Source: Acidobacteriota bacterium
Lineage (GTDB): Bacteria > Acidobacteriota > Terriglobia > Bryobacterales > Bryobacteraceae
NCBI GenBank assembly: GCA_016185425.1
Contig: JACPNQ010000009.1
Location: forward strand, 124,001-188,000
Direction: 5' to 3'
Length of the DNA stretch: 64,000 nt
Part shown: piece by piece, positions 17,941 to 26,940 of the stretch
How the letters are laid out: every line of letters starts with the position of its first letter
Numbering within the stretch: the first letter of the stretch is position 1
Position numbers and translations under genes: made by a program
The notes under the pieces: generated by a model
Seen by the model: the letters and a program-made list of their open reading frames with translations, nothing else
Database searches by the model: none
Told to the model about the DNA's origin: nothing

Positions 17941-19106
17941 CGCGGGAATAGGGCCGAATAGGCTTCCAGGTATTTCAAGCCCGATCCGGTGTTGTAGATG
18001 ACCATCCGCTCGTCGGGCTTCAGGAAGCCGCTTGCGAGCAGCTTGTCCAACGCCGCCATGCACGCCGCGCCTTCGGGGGCAACGAAAAGACCCTCGTCGG
18101 TTGCAAGCTGTACGCCGGCGCGCATCATGTCGTCGTCGGACACAGCGACCGCCGTGCCGCCGGACGCCCGAACGGCTTGGAGGACAAGGAAATCGCCGAG
18201 CGGCTTCGGCACGCGCAGGCCACTCGCCACCGTCGATGCGCCCTGCCAGAACTCGCTTCGTTCCGCGCCTTGCTCGAAGGCGCGGACCACCGGCTGGCAC
18301 CCTTCCACCTGCACCGCGATCATCTTCGGCCGCTCGGAGCCGATCCACCCCAGCTCCTCCATTTCGTCGAAGGCCTTCCACATCCCGATCAGGCCCACGC
18401 CGCCACCGGTCGGGTAGAAGATCGCGTCGGGCAGCCGCCACATCATCTGCTCAGCGAGCTCGTAGCCCATCGTCTTCTTGCCCTCGATGCGGTAGGGCTC
18501 TTTCAACGTCGAAACGTCGAACCAGCCCTCGCTCTCCCGCCGCTCCGCCACGATCTTGGCGCAGTCCGAGATCAGTCCATCCACCAGCGTGACCCTCGCT
18601 CCAAAGGCCTTGCACTCGATGTAGTTCGACTGCGGCACATCCTTCGGCATGAAGATGTGGGCCTCGATGCCGGCCGCGGCGGCATATGCGGCCATGGCGC
18701 TGGCGGCATTACCGGCGCTCGGAATCGCCACCTTTTTGATGCCCAGCTCGACGCACATCGACACGGCGCAGGAGAGCCCACGTGCCTTAAAGGAGCCGGT
18801 CGGGTTGATGCCTTCGTCCTTAAGCCACAGATTCTTGAGACCTCCGTATCTTTTGAGCTTGAGAAGCGGTGTCCACCCTTCGCCCAGCGACACCATGGCG
18901 GATGGCTTCGAAACAGGGAGCACAGGAGCGTACCGCCACATCGATCGCGGGCCGTTGGCGAGCCAATCGCGGTTCCAATTCTCGCGCGCGGTCTTCAGAT
19001 CGTAGCGGACCAGGAGCGGCATGCCTGTCCGGGAGAGGTTTTGGACAGTGCCGGCTTCGTAGCGTTCACCGGTTACGCTGCATTCCAGGTGGGTAACGGT
19101 AGTCAT
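17937..19106 (-). CDS. thrC: Threonine synthase
   Basis: PLP-dependent enzyme converting O-phosphohomoserine to threonine. The start at 19106 is preferred to 19151 because family homology begins at THLECSVTG. 389 residues. PLP lysine is in NPTGSFKARG; the phosphate-binding glycine-rich loop is YPTGGGVGLIG; SAGNAASAMAAYAA is the substrate-side motif. Long members of this branch begin with a Cys-containing ribbon (C-x-x-C...C-x-x-C). Here three of four positions have changed (LECSVTG, NLSRTG), so metal binding is probably lost. Stops of this gene and the convergent DUF6526 gene overlap. Confidence 0.92.
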   Translation of the reverse strand: MTTVTHLECSVTGERYEAGTVQNLSRTGMPLLVRYDLKTARENWNRDWLANGPRSMWRYAPVLPVSKPSAMVSLGEGWTPLLKLKRYGGLKNLWLKDEGINPTGSFKARGLSCAVSMCVELGIKKVAIPSAGNAASAMAAYAAAAGIEAHIFMPKDVPQSNYIECKAFGARVTLVDGLISDCAKIVAERRESEGWFDVSTLKEPYRIEGKKTMGYELAEQMMWRLPDAIFYPTGGGVGLIGMWKAFDEMEELGWIGSERPKMIAVQVEGCQPVVRAFEQGAERSEFWQGASTVASGLRVPKPLGDFLVLQAVRASGGTAVAVSDDDMMRAGVQLATDEGLFVAPEGAACMAALDKLLASGFLKPDERMVIYNTGSGLKYLEAYSALFPR

Positions 19107-19170
19107 CGGGAAGCCCTCATGATATCGCGTTGCACGCTTTTGCCCTCCCATACGTCATACTCTCTAGCAC

Positions 19171-19347
19171 GTGGCTCACGAGTCCAACACCTTCCCCTTT
19201 TTCATTGGCGCCGGCATCCTGTCATTGACAGGCCTGTACTTCTATGCCAGCGACATGACTCCGGGCGCAATCGTCATTGAGTGCGCGGCGCTGCTTTTCC
19301 TGACGGTCGGCTACCTCCTGAAGCGCCGATATAGGACCTCCAAATGA
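19171..19347 (+). CDS. Small membrane protein, unknown function
   Basis: A 58-residue ORF starting at GTG 19171; a TAG lies two codons upstream, so the start cannot be much earlier. It has two hydrophobic segments (about residues 9-24 and 32-49) joined by a short polar loop (YASDMTPG), and a basic end LLKRRYRTSK. The stop overlaps the ATG of the lytic transglycosylase (ATGA), which supports a real coupled gene. It is probably an inner-membrane hairpin protein. Too short for confident family assignment. Confidence 0.6.
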   Translation: MAHESNTFPFFIGAGILSLTGLYFYASDMTPGAIVIECAALLFLTVGYLLKRRYRTSK

Positions 19348-19991
19348 CCCTGCTCTGCGCCCTCTTCTTATTCGCCGCCGAGGAGGTGGTCCTCCGTACC
19401 GGGTTCCGCCTTCCAGCGGATAGGCACGAGGTGGCCGGCGAGAACCTCGTGCTGCATACGGCCAATGGGACGGTGGAGATCCCGCGGTCGTCTGTTGCAT
19501 CGATAGAGAGGGTCGAGACTGCCCCGGCACCCGCCCCGCCGATGACCGTACCTACGCCACCCATTAAGGCTCCGGAAGCCCCAAAAGGGCCCAAAGAACA
19601 CCTTCGCGACGCGGCGGATTTGACCGGTCTGCCGCCCGAGATCCTGCTCTCGATCGCCAGGATCGAGTCGGCCTTTCAGACAAACGCCCGGTCGCCCAAG
19701 GGCGCCATCGGGGTGATGCAACTGATGCCCGGCACTGCAAAAGCGCTGAACGTGGACCCCAATGACACCAAGGAGAATATCGAAGGCGGGGCACGGCTCC
19801 TCCGAGACCTCCTGCTCAAGTACGAGAACTATCCCGACCAGGTTTACAGAGCTCTCAGCGCCTATAACGCCGGGCCCGGCGCTGTTCAGAAGTACAATGG
19901 CATCCCACCGTACCGGGAGACCCAGGCCTATGTCGAGAAGGTCCTGAACGAATATCACCGCTTGAAGACACAGAAGCCCATTTCCCGCTAA
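19344..19991 (+). CDS. Lytic transglycosylase (SLT domain), secreted
   Basis: 215 residues. A short signal peptide (MTLLCALFLFAAEE) is followed by a small beta region and a Pro-rich linker (about 58-83). The SLT/Slt70-type domain (about 88-205) has the catalytic Glu in LLSIARIESAFQ, SPKGAIGVMQLMPGTA and ALSAYNAGPGAV. It cleaves peptidoglycan glycan strands with formation of 1,6-anhydro products in the periplasm. It is translationally coupled to the small membrane protein and lies 56 bases before the S41-like gene. The three may form an envelope unit, although the S41 gene has its own promoter-like sequence. Confidence 0.9.
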   Translation: MTLLCALFLFAAEEVVLRTGFRLPADRHEVAGENLVLHTANGTVEIPRSSVASIERVETAPAPAPPMTVPTPPIKAPEAPKGPKEHLRDAADLTGLPPEILLSIARIESAFQTNARSPKGAIGVMQLMPGTAKALNVDPNDTKENIEGGARLLRDLLLKYENYPDQVYRALSAYNAGPGAVQKYNGIPPYRETQAYVEKVLNEYHRLKTQKPISR

Positions 19992-20014
19992 CCTTTTACC
20001 CCCGTCGCGCATCG

Positions 20015-20040
20015 TATACTTTAAGTTTAGGAATAGGAGG
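20015..20040 (+). promoter_or_regulatory. Putative -10 box and ribosome-binding site for the S41-like gene
   Basis: TATACT at 20015-20020 resembles a sigma-70 -10 box, although no convincing -35 is visible. AGGAGG at 20035-20040 is a perfect Shine-Dalgarno seven bases before the ATG at 20048. Confidence 0.4.
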
Positions 20041-20047
20041 CTTCCGG

Positions 20048-21358
20048 ATGAGCCGCAAGCTGCAATTCATAATTACCGTCTTTTCACTCTGCCTGGTGGG
20101 AATGCTCCTGCTGGGCGCGGTTAACAAATCGACCTCCTCTCCGGAAGAGACCTACCGCCACATCGGCGTCTTCACCGAAGTGCTCTCGAAGATCAAGAGC
20201 GAGTACGTGGAAGAGCCCGACATGAAGAATGTAACGCTCGGCGCGTTAAACGGGCTGCTGGAATCGCTCGACCCGTATGCCAGCTACTTGTCGGCGGATC
20301 AGTTCAAGCAGTGGCAGAAGACGAAGGCCGAAGCGAAGGGCTGGACAGGACTTGTCCTTGCGAAGCGGTTCGGCTACGTCGCGGTGGTCGATTCGGTACC
20401 GGGTTCGCCGGCGGATAAGGCAGGCCTTTCGACCGGCGACATGATTGAAACGATCCAGAACGTGAACACCCGCGATATGCCCCTCGCCTATGCCGAGATG
20501 ATGCTGCTCGGCGACCCGGGCACCAACGTCGAGCTCGGGGTGCTTCGCTTCCGCAATCCTGAGCCCAGCAAGATCGCCATCGTCCGCGGACCGATCCAGT
20601 GGCCGGCCGTTGCTTCGAAGATGCTGCCCGACAGTGTAGGACTGGTGCAGGTTTCAACTCTGGAAGCCCATCGTTTGGCGGACGTGACCACGGCCGTACA
20701 GAATCTGGAAAAGCAGGGCGCGAAGAAGCTGATCCTCGATCTTCGCAACTGCTCCACGGGCGTGCCGGAAGACGGCGTTGCCCTGGCGAACCTGTTTGTG
20801 AGCCAGGGGCGCCTGGCGTTCTCGGTGGGCCAGAAGGTGGCGGCGCAATATTACGAGGCGGCGGCGGCGAAGGCGATCACGAAGCTGCCATTGACCGTAA
20901 CCACGAATCGCGGCACGGCCGGAGCGGCCGAGATCGCGGCGTCGGCGCTGTATGACAGCCAGCGCGCCGAGATCGTCGGTGAGCGCACCTACGGCGACGC
21001 GGCGATCCGCAAAGCAGTGGTGATGGACGACGGCACGGCGGTGATCCTGTCGATCGCCAAGTTCCATAGCGCCAATGGGAAAGCTCTGCAGGATACCGGC
21101 GTGATGCCCTCCGTTCCGGTGGCTGACCTGGAGCCGGCCGAACTGAACGACGAAGAAGGCGCGGCGACTCCGAAGAAGGAAGAGAAGCCCAAGTCGAACG
21201 AGGACCTGATTTTGAAAAAGGCCGTTGAGATCTCCCTGAAGGGACTGAGCCCGGCCGAAGCCCAGGCCGCGCAAGCTCTGCGCGAAGCAGCCCGCAAGGC
21301 GGCCTCCGAACACGGCCAGGACCCAACCCTGGGCCCCTTGAACATCCCCAAACCTTAA
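20048..21358 (+). CDS. S41-family protease homologue lacking catalytic residues (pseudo-protease)
   Basis: 436 residues with a single N-terminal membrane segment (about 5-25), the S41 helical cap (36-95), a PDZ domain (about 97-180, with SPADKAGLSTGD), and the S41 core (185-360). In active C-terminal processing proteases the nucleophile Ser lies in G[ST]ASASE and the base Lys in TYGKG. Here the first is GTAGAAE (289-295) and the second TYGDAA (314-319), so both are absent. The fold is otherwise well kept, for example RAEIVGERTYG. Probably an envelope scaffold or regulator rather than a protease. The C-terminal tail (365-436) is charged and Ala-rich. Confidence 0.88.
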   Translation: MSRKLQFIITVFSLCLVGMLLLGAVNKSTSSPEETYRHIGVFTEVLSKIKSEYVEEPDMKNVTLGALNGLLESLDPYASYLSADQFKQWQKTKAEAKGWTGLVLAKRFGYVAVVDSVPGSPADKAGLSTGDMIETIQNVNTRDMPLAYAEMMLLGDPGTNVELGVLRFRNPEPSKIAIVRGPIQWPAVASKMLPDSVGLVQVSTLEAHRLADVTTAVQNLEKQGAKKLILDLRNCSTGVPEDGVALANLFVSQGRLAFSVGQKVAAQYYEAAAAKAITKLPLTVTTNRGTAGAAEIAASALYDSQRAEIVGERTYGDAAIRKAVVMDDGTAVILSIAKFHSANGKALQDTGVMPSVPVADLEPAELNDEEGAATPKKEEKPKSNEDLILKKAVEISLKGLSPAEAQAAQALREAARKAASEHGQDPTLGPLNIPKP

Positions 21359-21382
21359 GTAACGAGAGTACGACCACGATCT

Positions 21383-21685
21383 ATGCCCATTTACGAGTAC
21401 CGCTGCCAGAACTGTCACGAGGTCTTCGAGGTTCGGCAAAAGTTCTCCGACGAGCCCATCGCGACACACGCCGTGTGTGGCGGCAATGCACAGCGCCTGC
21501 TGTCCACGCCGCAATTTCACTTCAAGGGCTCCGGTTTCTACATCACCGACTACGGGAAGGGCGGCAACAAAGCGCCCGGCGCCAAGACGGATGGCAAGAC
21601 CGAGGCTAAGGCCGAACCAAAGACGGAAAGTAAGACCGAGTCGAAGCCCGCTGCAACTCCGGCGGCGTCCACGAAGACCGATTAG
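21383..21685 (+). CDS. FmdB-type zinc-ribbon protein
   Basis: 100 residues. The first 45 match the FmdB putative regulatory zinc ribbon: MPIYEYRCQNCHEVFEV, then a second knuckle that normally is CPxCG but here reads HAVCGG, so one ligand is His instead of Cys. Residues 65-100 are a low-complexity Lys/Thr/Glu/Pro/Ala tail. The family occurs widely with unknown function; a role in protein or RNA binding is suspected. It follows the S41-like gene by 24 bases in the same direction, so it is likely co-transcribed. Confidence 0.85.
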   Translation: MPIYEYRCQNCHEVFEVRQKFSDEPIATHAVCGGNAQRLLSTPQFHFKGSGFYITDYGKGGNKAPGAKTDGKTEAKAEPKTESKTESKPAATPAASTKTD

Positions 21686-21699
21686 TTCCAAGGGAAATT

Positions 21700-22446
21700 C
21701 TAACCCCGGCCAGCCAAAGGCATTTTGGTGGCCATGATCGTCATCGTCAGGATGTTGGCGTCGAGGGGGAGGTTGGCCATGTGGAGGACCGCGTCGGCGA
21801 CATGCTGGACGTCCATGCGAGGTTCGATCATCATCGTGCCGTTGGCTTGGGCGACACCCTGGGTCATGCGGTCGGTCATTTCGGTGGCGGCGTTGCCGAT
21901 GTCGATCTGGCCGCAGGCGATATCGAACGGCCGGCCGTCGAGCGCGATGGACTTTGTAAGTCCCGTGATGGCGTGTTTGGTTGCGGTATAGGGAGCGGAG
22001 TTGGGGCGGGGGGTTTGCGCGGAGATCGAACCGTTGTTGATGATGCGGCCGCCTTGGGGGTTCTGGTGCTTCATCATGCGCATCGCCTCCTGCGCGCATA
22101 GGAAGGCGCCGGTGAGATTCACGTTGACGACCGAGGACCACTGGTCGAATGTCAGATCGTCCATCGGTATCGCGGGCGCACCCATGCCGGCGTTGTTGAA
22201 GAGCACGTCGAGACGGCCAAACACCTCTTTGGTTTTGGCGAAGAGCGCCCTGACCGCGGACGGGACGGTGACATCGGTTGGAACCGCGATGATCCCCGTG
22301 CCTTGAGCGGCGGTTTTTTCGAGTTCGGCGGCACGGCGGCCGGCGATGACGACGCTGTAGCCGTTGCGGTTCAGAGTGAGGGCAACGGCGCGTCCGATCC
22401 CGCTTCCGGCGCCTGTTACAAGGGCCACTTTGCCAATGGTTTGCAT
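21700..22446 (-). CDS. SDR-family oxidoreductase
   Basis: Classical short-chain dehydrogenase of 248 residues. The start at 22446 begins directly with [17 protein letters not shown]; the longer frame to 22593 would run into the divergent gene. Cofactor motif [10 protein letters not shown], then NNAGMG, catalytic Ser in NNGSISAQ and YTATK. Arg after the second strand (IAGRRAAEL) suggests NADP(H). Substrate unknown. It is divergent from the DUF1549/DUF1553 gene with only 36 bases between start codons, so the two promoters must overlap. Confidence 0.9.
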   Translation of the reverse strand: MQTIGKVALVTGAGSGIGRAVALTLNRNGYSVVIAGRRAAELEKTAAQGTGIIAVPTDVTVPSAVRALFAKTKEVFGRLDVLFNNAGMGAPAIPMDDLTFDQWSSVVNVNLTGAFLCAQEAMRMMKHQNPQGGRIINNGSISAQTPRPNSAPYTATKHAITGLTKSIALDGRPFDIACGQIDIGNAATEMTDRMTQGVAQANGTMMIEPRMDVQHVADAVLHMANLPLDANILTMTIMATKMPLAGRG

Positions 22447-22482
22447 CGTTCCAGGATATTCGATTGGGTATATGCTGGGGAC

Positions 22483-25400
22483 GTGCGGAGCCTCCTGTTT
22501 GTTTTGATTTGCCTGGCGGCGAATGGCCAGGAGCCGGTGCGTTTCAATCGCGATGTCCGGCCGATCATGTCCGATACGTGCTTCCGTTGCCACGGGCCGG
22601 ACCGCGCGAGCCGCATGGCAAATCTGCGGCTGGATTTGCGGGAAGAGGCGCTAAAGCCAAACCGGAAAGGATTGGCGCCGATCGTTCCGGGCGATCCGGA
22701 GAAGAGCCACATCATTCAGCGGATCTTTGCCGCCGATGGCCAGGTTATGCCTCCCACTTACTCGCACAAAACGCTGACGGCGGCGCAGAAGGATACGATC
22801 AAGCGCTGGGTGGCGGAGGGCGCCAAGTATGAGGGGCACTGGGCATATGAGCCGGTGCGGCGAACGCCAGGAGCTTCGATCGACGGGTTTGTTCGCAAAC
22901 GTTCGCCGGAAGCCGACCGAAGGACTCTCATTCGGCGCGTATCGCTCGATTTGACCGGTATTCCGCCGATGCCGGAGGAGGTGGATGCGTTTGTCAATGA
23001 CGCGTCGCCGAATGCGTACGAGAAGCTAGTCGACCGGTTGATGGCGTCGACGCGGTATGCGGAGAAGCAGGCAATGCACTGGCTGGACGCAGTGCGGTAC
23101 GCGGATACGGCGGGTTTCCATGGAGACAATCCATTTCCGGCGTGGCCGTACCGCGACTATGTTCTGCAGTCGATTCATGAGAACCAGCCCTTCGACCAGT
23201 TCACGCGGGAGCAGTTAGCAGGGGACCTGCTGCCCAATGCGACGGCCAGGCAGAAGACCGCGTCGGCTTACAACCGGATTTTGCGTGTGTCCGCCGAGGG
23301 AGGTCTGCAGCCGAAAGAGTATCTGGCAAAGTATGGGGCGGACCGGGTCAGGACTACGTCCGCGGTCTGGATGGGGTCGACGATGGGCTGCGCGGAGTGC
23401 CATGACCATAAGTTCGATCCCTTTACAGCACGCGATTTCTACTCGATGAAGGCATTCTTCGCGGATATCAAGGAGACGGGACTGGTTGCCGATAAGGGGC
23501 CGAATGCCTGGGGTTCGCAGTTGGACCTGGCGACGGCAGAGCAGGCGGCAAAGCGGCGCGAGTTGCGAGCGGCTGTGGATGCGGCGGGACGCGTGTTGGA
23601 GAAAGGGCGCCAGGATGAGGCGTCGCTGCTGAGGCGGAACGCCGCGGGGGAATTGCAGTGGATCTACCAGAGGCCCGTGGCCGCGGTGGCGAGACAGGCG
23701 ACGCTGACGATCTACAACGACGAGGTCCCGCCGTCGGCGAATACGCCGAAATCGACCAGGCCAGGAAATGGGCTCGTGGTTGCATCCGGCCCGAATCCGG
23801 AGAACGAAACTTACACGATTACCATCGCACCGGGCGCGGGTAAGTGGAGCCAACTTGGCGTGCAGTTGGTACAGGATGAGTCCCTTCCGGGGCTGGGAGT
23901 GGCTCGTGGAGCGGACCGGCTGATGATATCCGAGATGGAAGCCGAACTGAATGGAAAGAGCCTGCGGTTTGTTGCGGCCTCATCGAGCATCAGGCTGCAG
24001 AACTTGGACCAGAACCCGTTGAACGCAATTGACGGAGAGGCTTCGACAGGCTGGGGCGGATCACCCTATCACGACGGGGTACTTCCCTTCCTCGCCTTGC
24101 GGCTGGCTGAGCCGCTGGTTACGGCGGTGGACTCAAAGATTGTGGTGCGGCTGCGCCACGACACACCGTACCGTCATGCCACGGCGGGGCGAGTTCGGAT
24201 TGCGTTGTCGCCGGGGCTGGCGATGCCACCGATGGCTCCGGCCAGCAAGCGGCATGAGCCGATTGAGAAGAGCTTGCCCGCGCCGGTACTGGCTGCATTG
24301 AAGAAGGCGGCGGCGGAGCGGAAAGAAGAAGAGGCGGCCCTGATTGCCCAGGCGCTCGATTGGACGGACGGCGGGCGAACGGCGTTGGTGGCGGACTGGA
24401 AAAAAGCGTTGGCGCGGATGGACGCGTTTGAACTCTCTGTACCACGGGTAATGGTTAGCGAGGCGGCGACGCCCGAGGCCACGCGGATATTGAGCCGGGG
24501 GAACTTCATGGACGAGTCGGGCGCGGTGGTGGAACCCGCTATTCCGGCCTTCCTCGGAAAGTTGCCAGCGCCGGGGCGGGCGACGCGGCTCGATCTGGCG
24601 AATTGGCTGGCAACGAAAGACAATCCGCTGACCGCGCGGACCTATGTCAACCGGCAGTGGCGGTTGTTTTTCGGCGTGGGGCTTTCGAAGGTATTGGAGG
24701 ACCTGGGGTCGCAGGGTGAATGGCCGGTATATCCGGAGGTACTCGACTACCTGGCCGCGGAGTTTATGGATTCCGGCTGGAACCGGAAGCATGTTACTAA
24801 GTTGATTGTGATGAGCGCAACGTACCGCCAGAGCTCGGATGGAGTTAGTGAGCAGGATCCAGATAACCGGCTGCTTGGGCGGCAGAACCGGCTGCGCGTG
24901 GACGCGGAGGTGGTGCGGGACATTGCGCTCTCCGTGTCGGGTCTGTTGACTGAGAAGTTTGGGGGCCCGAGCGTGCGGCCTTACCAACCGGAGGGTTACC
25001 TGGGGGCGTTGAACTTTCCGAAGAGGGACTACTCGGCAAGCAAGGGCGCTGATCAATACCGGCGTGGACTCTACACATTCTGGCAGCGGACGTTTTTGCA
25101 CCCGAGCATGGTGACGTTCGATGCGGCGTCGCGCGAGGAATGCACGGTAAACCGGTCGGTTTCGAACACACCGCTGCAGGCGCTGGTGCTGTTGAACGAT
25201 CCAACGTTTGTGGAGGCAGCGCGAGTGTTTGCGCAGAACACGCTGCGCGGGGCAGGCGCGGCGACGCCGGAGGCTCGGGTGAATTGGGCGTTCCGCCGGG
25301 CGTTGGGGCGGATGCCGTCGGCGGAGGAACGCGGCATACTATTGGACCTTTACAGGAAGGCCGCGGCCAAATTTGACGGCGATCCCGCGGGAGCGCGCGC

Positions 25401-25518
25401 CTTTACGAATGCGGGCGATGCGCCGGCGTTGGTTGGGGCGAACCCTGTCGAGTTGGCTGCGACGATGACGGTGACGCGGGCGATTCTGAACCTGCACGAG
25501 ACGATTACAAGGAACTAA
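22483..25518 (+). CDS. Planctomycete-type cytochrome c / DUF1549 / DUF1553 protein
   Basis: 1011 residues from GTG 22483 (GGGGA a few bases upstream), which gives a signal peptide [17 protein letters not shown]. Next is a PSCyt1 domain with one haem c motif, CFRCH (about residues 31-35), then DUF1549 (about 130-340, with [13 protein letters not shown]) and, after a beta-rich discoidin-like middle (about 430-600), DUF1553 (about 720-960). Such proteins are abundant in Planctomycetes, Verrucomicrobia and Acidobacteria. They are nearly always followed by a DUF1501 gene, as here two bases downstream. A role in polysaccharide breakdown is often proposed but not proven. Exported. Confidence 0.92.
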   Translation: MRSLLFVLICLAANGQEPVRFNRDVRPIMSDTCFRCHGPDRASRMANLRLDLREEALKPNRKGLAPIVPGDPEKSHIIQRIFAADGQVMPPTYSHKTLTAAQKDTIKRWVAEGAKYEGHWAYEPVRRTPGASIDGFVRKRSPEADRRTLIRRVSLDLTGIPPMPEEVDAFVNDASPNAYEKLVDRLMASTRYAEKQAMHWLDAVRYADTAGFHGDNPFPAWPYRDYVLQSIHENQPFDQFTREQLAGDLLPNATARQKTASAYNRILRVSAEGGLQPKEYLAKYGADRVRTTSAVWMGSTMGCAECHDHKFDPFTARDFYSMKAFFADIKETGLVADKGPNAWGSQLDLATAEQAAKRRELRAAVDAAGRVLEKGRQDEASLLRRNAAGELQWIYQRPVAAVARQATLTIYNDEVPPSANTPKSTRPGNGLVVASGPNPENETYTITIAPGAGKWSQLGVQLVQDESLPGLGVARGADRLMISEMEAELNGKSLRFVAASSSIRLQNLDQNPLNAIDGEASTGWGGSPYHDGVLPFLALRLAEPLVTAVDSKIVVRLRHDTPYRHATAGRVRIALSPGLAMPPMAPASKRHEPIEKSLPAPVLAALKKAAAERKEEEAALIAQALDWTDGGRTALVADWKKALARMDAFELSVPRVMVSEAATPEATRILSRGNFMDESGAVVEPAIPAFLGKLPAPGRATRLDLANWLATKDNPLTARTYVNRQWRLFFGVGLSKVLEDLGSQGEWPVYPEVLDYLAAEFMDSGWNRKHVTKLIVMSATYRQSSDGVSEQDPDNRLLGRQNRLRVDAEVVRDIALSVSGLLTEKFGGPSVRPYQPEGYLGALNFPKRDYSASKGADQYRRGLYTFWQRTFLHPSMVTFDAASREECTVNRSVSNTPLQALVLLNDPTFVEAARVFAQNTLRGAGAATPEARVNWAFRRALGRMPSAEERGILLDLYRKAAAKFDGDPAGARAFTNAGDAPALVGANPVELAATMTVTRAILNLHETITRN

Positions 25519-25520
25519 CG

Positions 25521-26891
25521 ATGCAGACGAGACGGGCGTTTTTGACGAGATCGATGGCCGGGGCGTTGGGAATGACGGCGCTGAACCAGTTGATGGCGAA
25601 GGGCGCCATTTCGCCGTTGCATCATCCGGCCAAGGCGAAGCGGGTAATTTTCCTGTATCAGGCTGGCGGGCCGTCCCACTTGGAGACGTTCGACTATAAG
25701 CCGAAGCTGGCAGAGATGCATTTGAAGCCGATGCCGGAGTCGTTTACGAAGGGACAACAGATCGCGCAGCTACAGGGGAAGCCGCTGATTTGTTACGGGC
25801 CGCAGTTGGGGTTTAAGAAGTTCGGCAAATCGGGACAGGAGATTTGTGACTTATTTCCGCACATTGGCTCGATTGCCGACGATGTGTGTATTGTGCGGTC
25901 GATGTGGGGAGAACAGATTAATCACGATCCGGCGCATACGCTGATGAATACGGGGTCGATCCTGGCCGGGCGTCCGAGCATGGGATCGTGGGTGCTGTAT
26001 GGGTTGGGCGCGGAAACTGAGGATTTGCCGGGGTATGTGGTGTTGATGTCGGCCGGCCGCGGCGGGCAGATGCAGCCGATCGCGGCCCGGCAGTGGTCGG
26101 CGGGTATCTTACCGAGTAAGTTACAGGGCGTCAAGTTAAACTCGGTCGGCGATCCCGTTTTGTATATTCAGAATCCGGCCGGGCTGGGTGCGGAGTTACA
26201 GAAAGATTCGATTGACGCGGTGGGAGCGCTAAACAAGGCGGCCTACAAGACCGTCCACGATCCGGAGATCATGACTCGCGTGAGCCAATATGAGATGGCG
26301 TTCCGGATGCAGACTTCGGTGCCGGGGCTTGTGGACATGTCGAACGAGCCGAAGAAGGTGTTGGAGGCTTACGGCGCAACTCCGGGAGATGGGTCGTTTG
26401 CTTCGAATTGTTTGCTGGCGCGAAGGCTTGCGGAGCGCGGAGTGAGGTTTATTCAGCTTTATCACCGGGATTGGGATCATCATGGCGGCGTGAAGTCGAA
26501 CGTAACGTTGAAGGCGGAAGAAGTGGACCGGCCGACGGCTGCATTGATCAATGATTTGAAAGAGCGCGGGATGTTGGATGAGACGCTGGTGATCTGGGGC
26601 GGCGAGTTCGGGCGGACGCCGATGTCGCAGGGCGGCGATGGGCGGGACCATCACATCAAGGGATTTAGCTACATGATGGCTGGGGGTGGAATTCGCGGAG
26701 GGATTTCCTACGGCGCGACGGATGAGTTGGGCTATGCGGCCGTGGAGAAGCCGGTGAGCGTGCATGATTTCCACGCGACGATGTTGCACTTGTTGGGGAT
26801 CGACCATTTGCGAATGACAGTGAAGTTCCAGGGGCTGGATGCCCGGCTGACGGGAGTTAGCGGAGAAGTGGTGAAGGATATTCTGACTTAG
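25521..26891 (+). CDS. DUF1501 protein (Tat-exported, sulfatase-like fold)
   Basis: 456 residues, two bases after the DUF1553 gene. The N-terminus (TRRAFLTRSMAGALGMTALN) is a twin-arginine signal. The rest is a DUF1501 domain of the alkaline-phosphatase/sulfatase superfamily: RVIFLYQAGGPSHLETFDYK, YHRDWDHHGG, TLVIWGGEFGRTPMSQG, GRDHH and FHATMLHLLGIDH. The Asp and His residues in these blocks are the expected metal ligands. The catalytic activity of the family is uncharacterised. It is always paired with DUF1549/DUF1553 cytochromes, so the two probably act together in the periplasm. Confidence 0.93.
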   Translation: MQTRRAFLTRSMAGALGMTALNQLMAKGAISPLHHPAKAKRVIFLYQAGGPSHLETFDYKPKLAEMHLKPMPESFTKGQQIAQLQGKPLICYGPQLGFKKFGKSGQEICDLFPHIGSIADDVCIVRSMWGEQINHDPAHTLMNTGSILAGRPSMGSWVLYGLGAETEDLPGYVVLMSAGRGGQMQPIAARQWSAGILPSKLQGVKLNSVGDPVLYIQNPAGLGAELQKDSIDAVGALNKAAYKTVHDPEIMTRVSQYEMAFRMQTSVPGLVDMSNEPKKVLEAYGATPGDGSFASNCLLARRLAERGVRFIQLYHRDWDHHGGVKSNVTLKAEEVDRPTAALINDLKERGMLDETLVIWGGEFGRTPMSQGGDGRDHHIKGFSYMMAGGGIRGGISYGATDELGYAAVEKPVSVHDFHATMLHLLGIDHLRMTVKFQGLDARLTGVSGEVVKDILT

Positions 26892-26907
26892 TCAGGCATG
26901 GTCAACC

Positions 26908-26940
26908 GATTCCGGAAGCTTACTTCTTCCTACCGGAATC
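26908..26940. terminator. Stem-loop between convergent DUF1501 and PepSY-like genes
   Basis: GATTCCGG (26908-26915) pairs with CCGGAATC (26933-26940), loop 17 nt. It lies 17 bases after the DUF1501 stop and overlaps the end of the convergent gene. There is no clear T-run; candidate only. Confidence 0.35.

Noticed and set aside
20654..22141. A long minus-strand frame across the S41-like and FmdB genes
   Set aside because: It is composed of Arg/His/Gly-rich shadow sequence; the plus-strand genes have clear domains and RBSs.
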